From contig OX638368.1 in assembly GCA_951812925.1 (NCBI GenBank), positions 121,047,309-121,111,308 on the forward strand: a DNA stretch of 64,000 bases, read 5' to 3'. Under the pieces are notes generated by a model. It was given only the letters and a program-made list of their open reading frames with translations, had not been told where the DNA came from and did no database searches. Position numbers and translations under genes: made by a program. Origin of the DNA: Calliopum simillimum (taxonomy: Eukaryota > Arthropoda > Insecta > Diptera > Lauxaniidae). Shown here one piece after another: positions 21,359-32,203 of this stretch; position 1 is the stretch's first letter; each line of letters begins with the position of its first letter.

Positions 21359-24151
21359 ATGGTTGATTCCGACAATGAAAATAATAATTCCAATGACAAC
21401 ACTTACAATCTCATCCGAATTCTTGCTAAGCAACAAAGCGGCCTTAAGGTTTGCCACATTAACGCTCAAAGCTTAACAAAAAAATTAGATGAATTAAGAT
21501 ATATGTTTGAAAGCTCCGGTGTAGACATTATTTGTATATCTGAGACATGGATTAATTTTGACATGCCTGACAGTCTTTTTAAGTTAAGCGGCTTTCACAT
21601 ATTTCGCGCGGATAGGTATGGACATGCGGGTGGAGTGGCAATTTATATTAGAAACACCATATCATGCAAATTAGTGTGTAAATCTGATGCGGACAGTCAA
21701 ATTGAATACATATTTGTCTCTGCCCTGCATAGCGATCAAAAATTACTCGTTGGTTGTGTGTACCGTCCCCATCGAAACATAGACATATCACCACTTCTGA
21801 GCACAATAGAAACCATTTCACTCTCCTTCCCACATATTATTATTTCAGGGGACTTCAACAGCAATCTCTTACTAGAAAATCATCTAAAAGACGACATGCA
21901 AGCCTTAGGTCTTAGTCCAGTAAATATTTCAACACCAACTCATTTTACCCAATTTAACAGCACTCTGCTTGATCTCTTCTTTGTGAATGATAAATCAAAG
22001 GTACTACTGTACGATCAATTAACTGCATCTGCGTTTTCTAGACATGATCTCATATTTCTGTCATACAATCTTTATTTTGAAAATCTTCCGACCTCGTTTA
22101 GTTACAGAAATTTCAAAAAAATAGACTATAATCAACTCAATCTAAGAGTACATAACGTTTATTGGTCCACTATATATGATATGGCAGAGGTTGAAGATCA
22201 GGTTACTTTTTTTGAACAAAACTTAAGTAACATTTTTGATGAAACTGTACCCCTTGAAACCAAATATCCAAAATTTCGACAGAAGCCTTGGTTTAATAAC
22301 TCAGTAAGAAATCTGATAAATGAACGCAATAGCGCATACAATCGATGGAAACGTTTCAAAACTCCTGAGCTGTATGCAGAGTTTAAGCGTCTTAGAAAAG
22401 CTGTAGGTGTTGAAATGAAACTGGCAAAGACTCGGTTCTATAGTGAAAAGTTTCAAAAAGCTGTTGGAGGCAAAAAGTTGTGGAATGAAATTAAAGAAAT
22501 TGGAATTGGTAAGGAAAAAATTGTTAATCATGATGTAGTAGACGTCAATGACCTTAACGAGAAATTTTTAAATTTTCCGATGCCAGCCGTAACAGACAAT
22601 GTCTGTTCGAATTCAAATATTGCCAGTATCAGTTTCTCATTTCGTTGTGTCGACCAGTACGAAGTACTGCAAAGTATACTATCAATTAAATCGAATGCTA
22701 TTGGTCTGGACGAGATTCACCCTGTATTCTTGAAAGCCCTTCTCCCTGTTCTGTTGCCATATATTACTCATATTTTTAATACCATTCTGACAAGTTCTAA
22801 ATTCCCCAGTATGTGGAAGATAGCTAAAATAATCCCAGTGCCTAAATCTGCCCACGAATACCGACCCATAGCTATTCTACCATTCCTTTCTAAAGCTTTT
22901 GAACTGTTGGTATACCAGCAAATAAATAGATTCACAAGCAATAGCGGGCTTATTACGGATAGACAATCAGGATTTAGAGCAAAACGCAGCTGTGTAACTG
23001 CACTGGTGGATGTAGTAGAAAGCATACGTGCTGGGCTTGATCATAACAAAGTGAGCTTTCTAGTTCTTCTGGATCATTCAAAGGCCTTTGATACAGTTGA
23101 CCACTCCATTATGTATTCTAAACTCCTTGCAAATTTTAATTTCTCGTTAACAGCAGGTAAATTAATCAAGTCCTATCTGTTGAATAGATTGCAAGCAGTC
23201 TGTGTACACAATGTGAAATCGAATTTTCTTCCTGTAACGAGAGGAGTACCTCAAGGCTCTGTCCTTGGACCACTCCTTTTTTCACTATATGTAAACGATT
23301 TGCCCAAGGTACTCCGAAATTGCAATATCCACATGTACGCGGATGATGTACAGCTGTATACAAGCTGCTCTCGTGAGAGTGTATCAAACTGTGTAGCACT
23401 TATCAATGATGATCTTGCTAACATTACTAACTGGGCAAAGGACAATGGTCTAAGCCTAAATCCTACTAAGTCAAAGTGCTTAGTTATTACTAAAAAACTA
23501 ATAGACATTAGGGATTTCCCACATGTCCTGCTTAAAGAATGTCCCATCGATTATGTAGAATCTGCTAAGAATCTTGGTATTATTTTTAATAGGACACTAT
23601 CTTGGAACACGCATATTAGATGTACAATTGGCAGAGTGTACAGCATGCTTCGAACATTGTGGATAACGCAATACTATACACCGTTGAGGATACGATTACT
23701 ACTCGCGAAAGCGTATCTTCTTCCTACTTTAATCTATGGGTGCGAGTTGTATGCTAATTGCGATGTTACATGCAAGGCAAAGCTAAATGTATTAGTTAAT
23801 AATATCGCCAGATATGTCTTTAGTCTAAGTCGTAGAGACCATGTCTCACAATTTACTGCTAAACTCTGCCAGATGTCCTTTGTGAACCTCCTTAATGTTC
23901 GAACTCTGCTGCTACTGCAAAAGATAATAAGTTCTAATGAACCCAAATATTTACGCGAAAGACTGATTTTTACACGCTCTAACCGAGTCAATGCGCTTAT
24001 CCAATTCCGACATTCTTGCCTTACTTCGGAGAGACAATTCTATATTCATGCTATACGTCTTTGGAATTCATTACCCTCGGAACTTCGGACCAATCTAACC
24101 AATGTGCAATATAAAAAAAGACTGATTTTATACTTTTCTACGTTGCAATGA
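21359..24151 (+). CDS. LINE ORF2: endonuclease plus reverse transcriptase
   Basis: Replication enzyme of the non-LTR element, about 930 aa from ATG 21359, which has A at -3 and G at +4. The open frame extends upstream to a TTG at 21290, but no earlier ATG exists. The N-terminal part is an APE-like endonuclease: KVCHINAQSLTKK, ISETWINF, GGVAIYIRN, VGCVYRPH, ISGDFNSNL and SRHDL. The central reverse transcriptase has EYRPIAILPFLSKAFE, SGFRAKRSC, FLVLLDHSKAFDTVDH, GVPQGSVLGPLLFSLYVND and the catalytic YADD (about 23334). The C-terminus ends with RLWNSLPSELR, a phrase common at the end of CR1/Jockey-group ORF2. There is no stop or frameshift, so the copy could be recent and active. Clade within CR1/Jockey is inferred. 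Confidence 0.93.
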   Translation: MVDSDNENNNSNDNTYNLIRILAKQQSGLKVCHINAQSLTKKLDELRYMFESSGVDIICISETWINFDMPDSLFKLSGFHIFRADRYGHAGGVAIYIRNTISCKLVCKSDADSQIEYIFVSALHSDQKLLVGCVYRPHRNIDISPLLSTIETISLSFPHIIISGDFNSNLLLENHLKDDMQALGLSPVNISTPTHFTQFNSTLLDLFFVNDKSKVLLYDQLTASAFSRHDLIFLSYNLYFENLPTSFSYRNFKKIDYNQLNLRVHNVYWSTIYDMAEVEDQVTFFEQNLSNIFDETVPLETKYPKFRQKPWFNNSVRNLINERNSAYNRWKRFKTPELYAEFKRLRKAVGVEMKLAKTRFYSEKFQKAVGGKKLWNEIKEIGIGKEKIVNHDVVDVNDLNEKFLNFPMPAVTDNVCSNSNIASISFSFRCVDQYEVLQSILSIKSNAIGLDEIHPVFLKALLPVLLPYITHIFNTILTSSKFPSMWKIAKIIPVPKSAHEYRPIAILPFLSKAFELLVYQQINRFTSNSGLITDRQSGFRAKRSCVTALVDVVESIRAGLDHNKVSFLVLLDHSKAFDTVDHSIMYSKLLANFNFSLTAGKLIKSYLLNRLQAVCVHNVKSNFLPVTRGVPQGSVLGPLLFSLYVNDLPKVLRNCNIHMYADDVQLYTSCSRESVSNCVALINDDLANITNWAKDNGLSLNPTKSKCLVITKKLIDIRDFPHVLLKECPIDYVESAKNLGIIFNRTLSWNTHIRCTIGRVYSMLRTLWITQYYTPLRIRLLLAKAYLLPTLIYGCELYANCDVTCKAKLNVLVNNIARYVFSLSRRDHVSQFTAKLCQMSFVNLLNVRTLLLLQKIISSNEPKYLRERLIFTRSNRVNALIQFRHSCLTSERQFYIHAIRLWNSLPSELRTNLTNVQYKKRLILYFSTLQ

Positions 24152-24477
24152 AATGAAATGAAATTCATTAATAAGTTAAGTAGATCATAAAAAAAGAAAA
24201 AAATATTAAAATTTTTTATTTTATTTTTTTTAATTATTTCGTATTTTTCTCTAATATAAATTTGTAAAACCATTTCTTTTTATGTTTTTATGTATTTTCG
24301 TTTTTAAGATTATTTTTATTTTTATTATTGTAACGCAATTTCTTTTATACTTTTACTCAGAATGCCATTATACACATAATATGAAGCTAGTGCTGTAATT
24401 TTAAGATTACTTTAAGAATCTTGTTGTACTAGCTAATCGCATAAATAAACCAAATCAAATCAAAATCAAAAAAAAAA

Positions 24478-25341
24478 GGCATATCATAAATAAATATTTA
24501 GTTATTCAACGTCAATTTATTATGTGACATGGTAGTGTAAATTGGCTCTTCTTTGTGCAAATAGAATACAGAATGTATTAAAAGTTACTAGCCTCATACA
24601 AAAATTACGCGGCCCTTAGCAGTGGGACTCCCTACCCTATTTACGAATACATGGACTGATTTTACATTATCTGAAAATTCAGTCATAGCCGACAATGTCC
24701 TTTATTACACATTTCGCAATACTTTTTAAATGAAACTGTGCGAAACTTGACACAAACTGTGACGCAAGCGAGCCATTTAACCCTCTCTGGACCGCTCCTG
24801 AACCTCTTGAAAGTTTTTTAATATTTTTTGCAGAATCGTGTTTAGCAACACAACTTTTCTATTCAAATATGTTTTCAAAATTTCTTTGTTTTAATTCCAA
24901 GTGTGAAAAAAAATGACAACTTTCCGGCGACATTTTGAATTTTTCTATTTTCCAAGATAATATTCATATTCAGTTACCCCGAAAAACACCTCGGTAGCAC
25001 TATTTTTTATTTTTAAGACTAATAGAAAGAAGGGAAAACCGGATAGATCTATATTCATCTAAATTAATTTCTGAACAAAATGAGCCGTGTTCGATCCAAA
25101 TCGGTTCATGTTTAACAAAATAAGATATGTTTACCTAGATAGTTTGGCCAGTACAATTGACAATACAAAACTAACTATATGTATTTTGGTGGGCTGAATC
25201 CGAATCTGATGTCTGAATTCTTCAGATACCCCCAAAATTTCAATATATCCTTGCTTCAAGTTGTAGGAAGCGCTGTATTCAGGCTTATGCCGCAGCCCTA
25301 GGTAAAGGTGTAGTTCCATTTTTTCAGTGGCACCGAATAGC
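24478..25341. other. AT-rich non-coding stretch
   Basis: No protein-like frame, RNA gene or clear repeat boundary is visible. The short minus-strand frame at 25131-25319 has no recognisable domain. Confidence 0.4.
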
Positions 25342-25343
25342 TA

Positions 25344-26058
25344 CACAGTAAAAATTTTAGTTTAATTTTAAAACCAAAAAAAGTATTTATATAGAACAAT
25401 GCCAAAAAAAGTTTTAATTTTAAATTATTTTGGAATAAATAAAGAGAGAGAGAAAAATGAAAAAAAAAAAAATTTTAAATTTAATTGAAAAAAAAAAAAA
25501 ACAAGCCATCCATACTGAGATTCGAACCAAGGATACAACATCTTGTGTATATAAATTACGAAGTCTTTAGCTCACTCGGCTATCAAACGTATTGACGTAG
25601 TTGTGTGAAATTTGTATTTAAACAATTGAAAAAGAAAACTTTTTTTTTTGTTATTTTGTTCTCGTTCTTTTTTTATGCTCTTTTGATAAATAAAGTTTTT
25701 CAAATTTTAAAACTAAAAAGTCTCTCCAAGCTAAATTAAAACTTTGATGGCATGAGTTTCAAACCAAAAGTATTAAAATTGGCGCAGAGAATGTTTTAAT
25801 ACTTTTCTTGGACTTATTTTAAAACTAAAAATGATGAGTTTTTTGAATTTAAAGTTATTTTAGGATTGTTTTTAAGCCACTTTGGTATTAAAAAATTGAA
25901 AAAACTAATTGGTTTAAAAGTAAATATTTTTTGTGATAAAATTAAAACTTACCGGAATAAATTTCAACCTTTTTTGGAATAAATTTTGAATTTAATACCG
26001 AAGCAGTTTAAAATCAATACCGAATGGAATCAAAAGTAAACTATCACTTTTTACTGTG
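25344..26058. mobile_element. TA-target MITE with CACAGTAAAAA ends, 715 bp
   Basis: The left end CACAGTAAAAA (25344) and right end TTTTTACTGTG (to 26058) are perfect inverse copies. TA lies on both sides (25342-25343 and 26059-26060). The interior repeats TTTTAAAACCAAAA-type phrases in both orientations and includes a tRNA-like module on the minus strand. The end sequence matches the element at 27563-28228, so they belong to one family. No transposase. Confidence 0.8.
25503..25590 (-). repeat. tRNA-like (SINE-type) module inside the MITE
   Basis: On the minus strand TAGCCGAGTGAGC (A-box-like) is followed, about 45 bases later, by GGTTCGAATCTCAGT (B-box-like). These are the two internal RNA polymerase III promoter motifs of tRNA genes. 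The acceptor stem is not closed, so this is not a functional tRNA. The same text (ACTGAGATTCGAACC ... TTCGGCTATGAAAC in plus orientation) recurs at 55095-55172, so the module is repetitive. Confidence 0.55.
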
Positions 26059-26060
26059 TA

Positions 26061-26869
26061 CTTACAATTTTCCATATTAAACTATAGCTTCAGAATTTTC
26101 TGATTGGACTCTTACTTTCTGATTAATATAGCTTTGAAGTAAAGTGATAATATTTTACGCGTTAAATTGGTTTTAAGCTACAAATATAACATAGTCCTTT
26201 GTATGCATTTACTTGAATGGGTTATATTTCGCAAAATTAAAAGCCAGCCAGAAAATTTTGAAGAAATAATTTGATAAGGAAGATTATGGCCATTTGATGC
26301 CATTAAAAAATGGGACTACATATATCCTTGAAACTACGCCATAAGCCTGAAACACCGCTTTCTACAACTTCAAGCAAGGACATCTGAAAATTTTGAGGGT
26401 ATAGGTATTAGCAATTCTGACCTTAGATTTGGATTCAGCACACCAAAATACTTATAGATTGATGTGTCTGGTCAAATGTACAAGCCACTTTTAGTTTATT
26501 GTGTGCCGATGTAATCTATCCTTAACGGCTAAATACTTTTCACGCAACCTGTATCATTTATTTATTAAACCAAAAAGTATTTAAAATTAATTTTATTAAT
26601 TCTTAACAGCATCATGATAAAAATTATGACTTTAAAATAATTAAAAATCAATAAAATTAAAAGCTTGCATATGCACACTTGCATAATTTAGTGTAATTCC
26701 TTTCTGCCAAGGATATCGGATAGCTCTTATCGTTTGCATTAAACTTTAATGTTCTTTTTGTACAATTGAATTTTACTTTCCGAGCTATCATCCATTCATT
26801 GAAAATATATATCTCAACTCCATAAAAATATAACTAAAATATGTCTAACGTTTCCTTAACGTTACAAAT
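26061..26869. other. AT-rich non-coding stretch
   Basis: No supported gene, RNA or repeat boundary is visible. Confidence 0.4.
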
Positions 26870-27562
26870 GGAACGTTCGTCATTGAGATATTGCCTAGCT
26901 AATATGGGAGTTGCCACGCCCTCTTGTCCGAATTCACCCAGAGTTTGCATTTAAAGTTCTTAGTATTTGACTGAAATTAGGTAAGATTATCTCAAAAAAC
27001 GCTTTCAGTATAGCGTTTTGAAGCTTTTGCTTATATAAGAGGAGCCACGCCCTCTTGTCCGAATTTGCCGAGGTTTTGCCTAGAGCTTGCGCTAACTATT
27101 TCTAGTAATTATATGTATTTTGGTTGCATTGTGGTTAAAAATTCTCCTAAAGCTGCATTTTGAATATATTTTTTGTATGGGCGGTAGGCGTGGCCGTTGA
27201 CCAATTTCGCTCATTTTCAATCTGCCAAACTAACTTTGACGACGGAGGCTGTGCACCGAATTCCATTGAATTATCTCACTTAGTTTTCCCAAAAAATGTA
27301 TTTCCGCAGCCAGCCAGACAGACGGACATGACTATATTGACTCAGGAGGTCACGCTAATCAAGAATATATATACTTTTCTATATCTGCCACGCCTTTTTC
27401 TCTGCGTTACAAACGGAAGGATAAGGTGAATATACCCTGGGTGTAGGGTATAAAAACGCTTTCAGTATAGCATTTTGAAATTTTTGCTTATATGGGAGGT
27501 ACCACGTCCTCCTTACTTGAATTTACCTAGTTTTTGCTCAAAGCTTTTGTTTACTATCCCTA
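26870..27562 (+). repeat. Dispersed GGGAGGTGCCACGCC repeat, second copy
   Basis: It contains monomers at about 26905, 27030 and 27490 (TATGGGAG.T.CCACG.CCTC.T), the CAGCCAGACAGACGGACATG phrase (27308-27328), CTGCCACGCCTTTTTCTCTG, and the hairpin TACCCTGGGTGTAGGGTA (27433-27450). After the hairpin a further monomer begins (CGCTTTCAGTATAGC...), so the units are arranged in tandem. The MITE at 27563 is inserted in this last monomer, which resumes after 28230. The 89-codon frame at 27160-27429 is a product of this repeat. Confidence 0.7.
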
Positions 27563-28228
27563 CACAGCAAAAAGTTTAGGGATAAAGTATAAACTTATTC
27601 CAATTTTTTTATATAATTTATATAATTTTTTTCTATAAAGTTATTCTAAACCAAAAACGTTTAACTTCTAAACCAAAATTGTTATAGACTATAAATTTTA
27701 TACCAAAATTGTATAAAATCTTTTGACAAAACGGCAAAAACCTTCCGTCGTCGTCATTTATGATTTAAGGAAACATGTAATTGAAATTTTTTTATGTAAT
27801 TTATAAAATTTGTTTCCCTTAAAATGAATAAACACGTGTAATTATCGTAAGATATTTTTTATTATGGAATTTATACTGCGTAAGTATCAATATCATATTT
27901 TAATTCCGAAATATTTATTCGAAAATTAAGTAAAATTGGTTTATATGGCACAATATGAATTTTATATAAAATGGTTTAAAATGCTTTCATATGCACTTCT
28001 ATATAAAATTTATACAAAAGTTGTATAAAAGATTTTTGTAAGGTAATACTATTAAATTTAAACCAAAACAGTGTAAATTGTATTAATACTTTATTTGTAT
28101 AAATTTTATACGAACAAGTATAATTGGTTTGTATACCAAGTTGTAGCATAGATTTTATACCAAATTTGGTGTGGATTTGTATTCATTCCAATTTGGATTG
28201 AATTTTACACCCAAACTATTTACTGTGT
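27563..28228. mobile_element. TA-target MITE with CACAGCAAAAAG ends, 666 bp
   Basis: Left end CACAGCAAA.AGTTTAGGG and right end CCCAAACTATTTACTGTG are inverse with small differences, between TA dinucleotides (27561-27562 and 28229-28230). The interior is dominated by TTATACAA/TTTATACCAAA phrases in both orientations. It is related by its ends to the element at 25344-26058 but differs in the middle. Non-coding. Confidence 0.78.
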
Positions 28229-28230
28229 AG

Positions 28231-28971
28231 TATGTATGTGCTTTAAAGCGAATAATGCTTTTAATATTGCATTTTCAGTATTGTTTTGGTATGGGTGGTA
28301 GAAGCGGGAAGTCATAAGCTTTTTGAACTATAAGTTTTTTAAATTACAAAAATGAGTGTGGCTCATTCTTTAGTGAAAGTTTTTTATGGATGGGGAGCCG
28401 AAATTGAACTGAACCGAAAACAAAACTAAGAACAAAAGCCAATTTATTATTTAGATGTATAAATGTTCATCGTTTATTTGCCAATATGATTTTTATAAAG
28501 TACGCACGAAGTCAATAAGAAATCCATTTATGGGTATTGTACACACGAAACCCATAAATGTTGTTATGGTGTTTTTATGATTTAACAATAAAAATATTGA
28601 ATTAAGTTCATAGAAACTCGAAAGCCATATGATGTTGCGTATATAGTATTTTTCATAAATACAAAAGAAACATTCATTGAATGTTCTAAAGGAGCAAAGA
28701 AAAAAAAAAAAAAAAAAACAGTCACCAACAGCTAACACAAATGACCAAAAGCATTATTGAAAAAAGGAAAAAAAAAAAAGGAGCAGCCACATCAGTAAAA
28801 AGCCATAAAACCAATGTCCAGCACAGAGTGGTAACTTTTGAAAACCTGCTGAGTTCCTTTTGGCTGGCTAAATAAGCGCGTTTGTGGAACATCATGTTTG
28901 GTTTGAAATTTTCATTTTTTGGATTCTTTTTTTTATTATTCCTTTTAAAATTGACATTTTATGGTCGTTGC
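28231..28971. other. Repeat remainder and AT-rich spacer
   Basis: The first 100 bases continue the dispersed repeat interrupted by the MITE (CTTTAAAGCGAATAATGC, GGTATGGGTGGTAGAAGCG). Two poly-A runs follow near 28700 and 28775. No gene is visible. Confidence 0.45.
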
Positions 28972-28972
28972 G

Positions 28973-29168
28973 TGTTGGTTTTTCATCATCCATTGCAAAA
29001 TGGTTGATGTGGGCTTGTACGCCCCCCCCCCCCCCTCTGTTGGTTTTTCATCATCCATTGCAAAATGGTTGATGTGGGCTTGTACGCCCCCCCCCCCCCC
29101 CCCTCTGTTGGTTTTTCATCATCCATTGCAAAATGGTTGATGTGGGCTTATACGCCCCCCCCCCCTCT
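28973..29168. repeat. Three tandem 64-bp units with long poly-C tracts
   Basis: Three almost identical units read GTTGGTTTTTCATCATCCAT, then TGCAAAATGGTTGATGTGGGCTT.TACG, then a C run of about 13-17 bases and TCT. Within each unit CATCATCCATT.GCAA.AATGGTTGATG is a near palindrome. The near identity of the units points to a recent expansion. The open frames across it are artefacts of the C runs (Pro stretches). Confidence 0.9.
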
Positions 29169-29323
29169 GTTCGTTTTTCAGTGTATTGGCTTTAAAATTC
29201 AACAAATCTGTTCTCTCTCTTTCGTATGTTTGTGTGAAAATTGCAATTTTTTCTTAAAATCCAAAAGCATTTTTTGTACACATTCTTTGGAGGCAAAGCT
29301 TGTTGTGACTTGCCGACTAAAGC

Positions 29324-29753
29324 CCTGAACACATTCGGTGCGAGCTGCGAGTGCGAGAGAAAATAGCTTTTGCTCAAACGATTTTTTGAGCTTTTTTTCG
29401 TGCGTGAAAACACAATCAACTCGTTGCGAGTAAATTTTATTTATGAAAATTGAAAACAAATGAAAACAAAAAACAAATAAAAAAAACGTATTTGTTTTCA
29501 AAATTATTTAAACTTCAAATTTAAATTAAAAAATTCAGCTGAAAACAATTTATTTAAATTTTTGTGTTTGGTCTTGTTCTTCTTTTTTAAAAATAGCAAG
29601 AAAAATAGAATAAATTCTATCGCTCTGCGAGAGCTTTTTTAAATGACGTTTAATAAAAGCTTAATTTTTCATCTTACTCTAACATATAGAGAAAATCGTG
29701 CTATCTTGTTTGGGTTTCTCTCGCACTCGCAGCTCGCACCGAATGTGTTCAGC
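29324..29753. mobile_element. hAT-like MITE, 430 bp, with long GC-rich TIRs
   Basis: The ends share CTGAACACATTCGGTGCGAG followed by CTGCGAGTGCGAGAGAAA, an inverse match of 38 bases with no mismatch that I can see. Flanks ACTAAAGC (29316-29323) and ACTTAAGC (29754-29761) form an 8-bp duplication with one mismatch, which suggests the hAT superfamily. The GC-rich ends stand out against the AT-rich surroundings. The middle is AT-rich and non-coding. Confidence 0.8.
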
Positions 29754-29761
29754 ACTTAAGC

Positions 29762-31098
29762 TCTATTCGAGATTATAATTGAAAATTGTATTTTTCTTTT
29801 ATTTTGGTATTTCGTAGCCGCAAACGATAACAATCAAAGCAAAAACGATAAACGGAAGAGACAAAAACACGCAACCAGCACACGTCATGTGCTGTGCTGA
29901 TGACACGGTTTACTGGCACGTTGATGGCTTTTCATTTATAACCGTTATCTCTATAGTTGTATCTATTTGTGTGTGTGTGTGTGTTGGTAAATCAACAATC
30001 ATAAACGCATACGCATGTGGTTTGTCATCAAGATGTCATTCACCTGTTTGGTCACAAACACACACTTAAAAGCGGAAGTTCCATTTCGTGTATTTGTAAA
30101 TAGCACTTACTTCCGTATGTGCGTGTTGTATTTCAGCACCCAATGAGAACATTTATGAGAACATTGAACTCTGTTTTACTTATTTTTTTGAAATTTTTAA
30201 TGTCAAAAACCATTCACAGAAGATCAATTTGAATGCTGTGTTTTATCGCAGAAATTATTGAACCATAACTACATTTCCTATTGGGATTTTTCATAGAAGA
30301 AAGAAAATCCTTTACTATGAACCTAGTGATTGCTCTATAGTTCAGTTTCACTTGTATTGACTCTGCTGGAATTTTGTTTGTAAAGAATTTTTCGGTGTAG
30401 TTTTGTGGCTCTGCGGTATAGCTTTCGATTTTGCTTCTTTCATGGCAGTTGTCAAAACAACAACGACAACAACGACAACAATAACTCTTAATCAATTTTA
30501 CTTCTTACAAGAATATACTTAAATATATACACAAGATGTTTGTATGTACACATGTATATTGTGGTATTTTACCACATATGGCTATAAGCTCGTTACGGTT
30601 TTCGATATCGTTTCGAATTCCCACAAAACTCATAAATCACATAAAATTTTAACGAAAACACAATTTAACATTACGGTCTTTTGATTGCAAAGGCGCAACA
30701 ACATGGTGGTAAATTGATTTATTGAACAAAGGAGTGAAAAATTATATATTATTTATGTAAAATTTTGTTTGTCCTCATAGCAGGTGCTTTCAGTGGAGAG
30801 TTAATTTTTTGGAAAATGGTTAAAAATGAAGTATTTTCATGGACTTTAAACAAATATTGCAGAAACAAAAAAAAATTATTTTTTTCATTGTAAGATGTCA
30901 AAAAAATCTAGTTTTTTTTTTTCCAGAAATCTATGAAAAAGAGAGCTACGATTCCATTTTGAATATCATTTTTATGAAATATGTATGATTAAAAAAAATT
31001 ATTTTAAATTTAATTTATTAAGTGGACTAAGTATATTATAATATCCAATCAATTAACATTTTTGGGTAATTTTTTACAATATTCGAAATCTTATTTTC
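29762..31098. other. Non-coding stretch
   Basis: A GTGTGTGTGTG microsatellite lies at about 29968-29983 and a CAACAACGACAACAA run at 30455-30482. No convincing gene. The minus-strand frame at 30214-30495 has no recognisable domain. Confidence 0.4.
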
Positions 31099-31329
31099 TT
31101 GCATAAGCTTATGCTTTCCCATTCCCCTTGTTACCTTTATTCAAAACTATGTTTCCTACAGACCACCAGAGTGTGCCATATACGTTTACCTAGTTTTAAT
31201 TATCTTGCTTCATCTAGATTGTTTTTTGTTAGTGCTGTCAAACTGTGGAACTCGTTACCAAATGAAATAAAACGTATCCGATATCCTTCGCACTTCAAAT
31301 TGGCATTAAACAGTTTTTATAATTGTTAG
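31099..31329 (+). pseudogene. 5'-truncated LINE ORF2 C-terminus
   Basis: The frame ends with LFFVSAVKLWNSLPNEIKRI then a short basic tail and stop at 31327-31329. AVKLWNSLP.E.. is the standard C-terminal phrase of CR1/Jockey-group ORF2 (compare RLWNSLPSELR at the end of the intact copy at 24054). It is followed by T-rich sequence and A-rich runs (31393-31472), the expected 3' end. Everything 5' is missing, as usual for dead-on-arrival LINE copies. It differs enough from the intact LINE to belong to another family. Confidence 0.8.
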
Positions 31330-31472
31330 AAATATTTAAGTTTTCTTTTTTTCTCTTTAATTAAATTAATTTTAACAAGCGCTTTTAAAATTTAAAAAAA
31401 AAAAATAAAAAATAGAATTTAATAATTCAATGAATAATCAAATAATCAAAAAAAAAAAAAAAAAAAAAAACA

Positions 31473-32203
31473 TCAAGGAAACTAATGATCTAAACAGCTA
31501 CTCTTGCTTTACAGATTTTGTCAGTTTTAAGTTAGATTCAGTCGGTTTTTCCAATTCGCCTAAAGCGTTTCAAAATATTATGGATTCCGGTTCCTAAAAT
31601 CTTTTCTTGTTACAAAAATATTAAGAACCTTGGGTAAACTCATTTCTCGGAAAGTGAAAGTACCCCGAAGAAAAATTTACGGTTCGCAAATTGCGTAACC
31701 AAAACCAATCGCTTACGAACTCCCATACATTGAATGTGTATACAAACAATATTTATTTTTTTTATTTGTCAAAATTTTTCCGGTTTTTTATTAAAAATTT
31801 TAATATTGAAATTATTTGATTTATCAAAAAGTTCTCGTACACAATGGCAGCAAAAAAAGAGCGTACTTTCATCTTGATTATGTCCTATGGCGTCCAACAT
31901 GGACTTGTCGAGGGCAAGGGCTTCAACCTGGTCGCCATGAAACTCATCTGAGGAATTTCTTGAGATCCACTTCACTACTCGTCCTTTCTTTCCCGGTTTG
32001 ATCGTCTACATATGTTTTGGCCCAGTAGTTGAAATGATGTTGGAAGCTTGAACATGAAAACTGGATGTAAGATATAGGAAATCAACCTATGGTCCACATA
32101 AATCAGCTATTGTTGACTGGATCTATGAAGAAAATGATGGAGATTCATAATAAGTTTGGGAGTAGTAGTGCCAGTATTTTTATTTCCAGTAGCGGAAAAG
32201 CTG
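31473..32203. other. Non-coding stretch with a short unassigned minus-strand frame
   Basis: A minus-strand frame at 31769-31975 (MKWISRNSSDEFHGDQVEAL start, with CCHCVREL) is 68 codons long and resembles nothing I can name. It has no good context. Otherwise no feature. Confidence 0.35.

Larger units (their letters stand above)
19971..24477 (+). mobile_element. CR1/Jockey-group non-LTR retrotransposon, apparently full-length coding
   Basis: ORF1 and ORF2 are both intact and in the usual order. The 3' untranslated region is T/A-rich and ends in AAATAAACCAAATCAAATCA followed by a short A-rich tail at about 24440-24477. Ending in short AAATC-like repeats rather than a pure poly-A tail suits CR1-like elements. 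Target-site duplications are not evident. The true 5' end lies upstream of 19971, perhaps near 19330-19500. Confidence 0.85.

Noticed and set aside
20247..23991. Minus-strand frames across the LINE
   Set aside because: Shadows of ORF1 and ORF2, which carry the recognisable domains on the plus strand.
29065..29328. Pro-rich frame over the poly-C repeat
   Set aside because: The Pro runs are poly-C tracts; the frame is an artefact of the tandem repeat.
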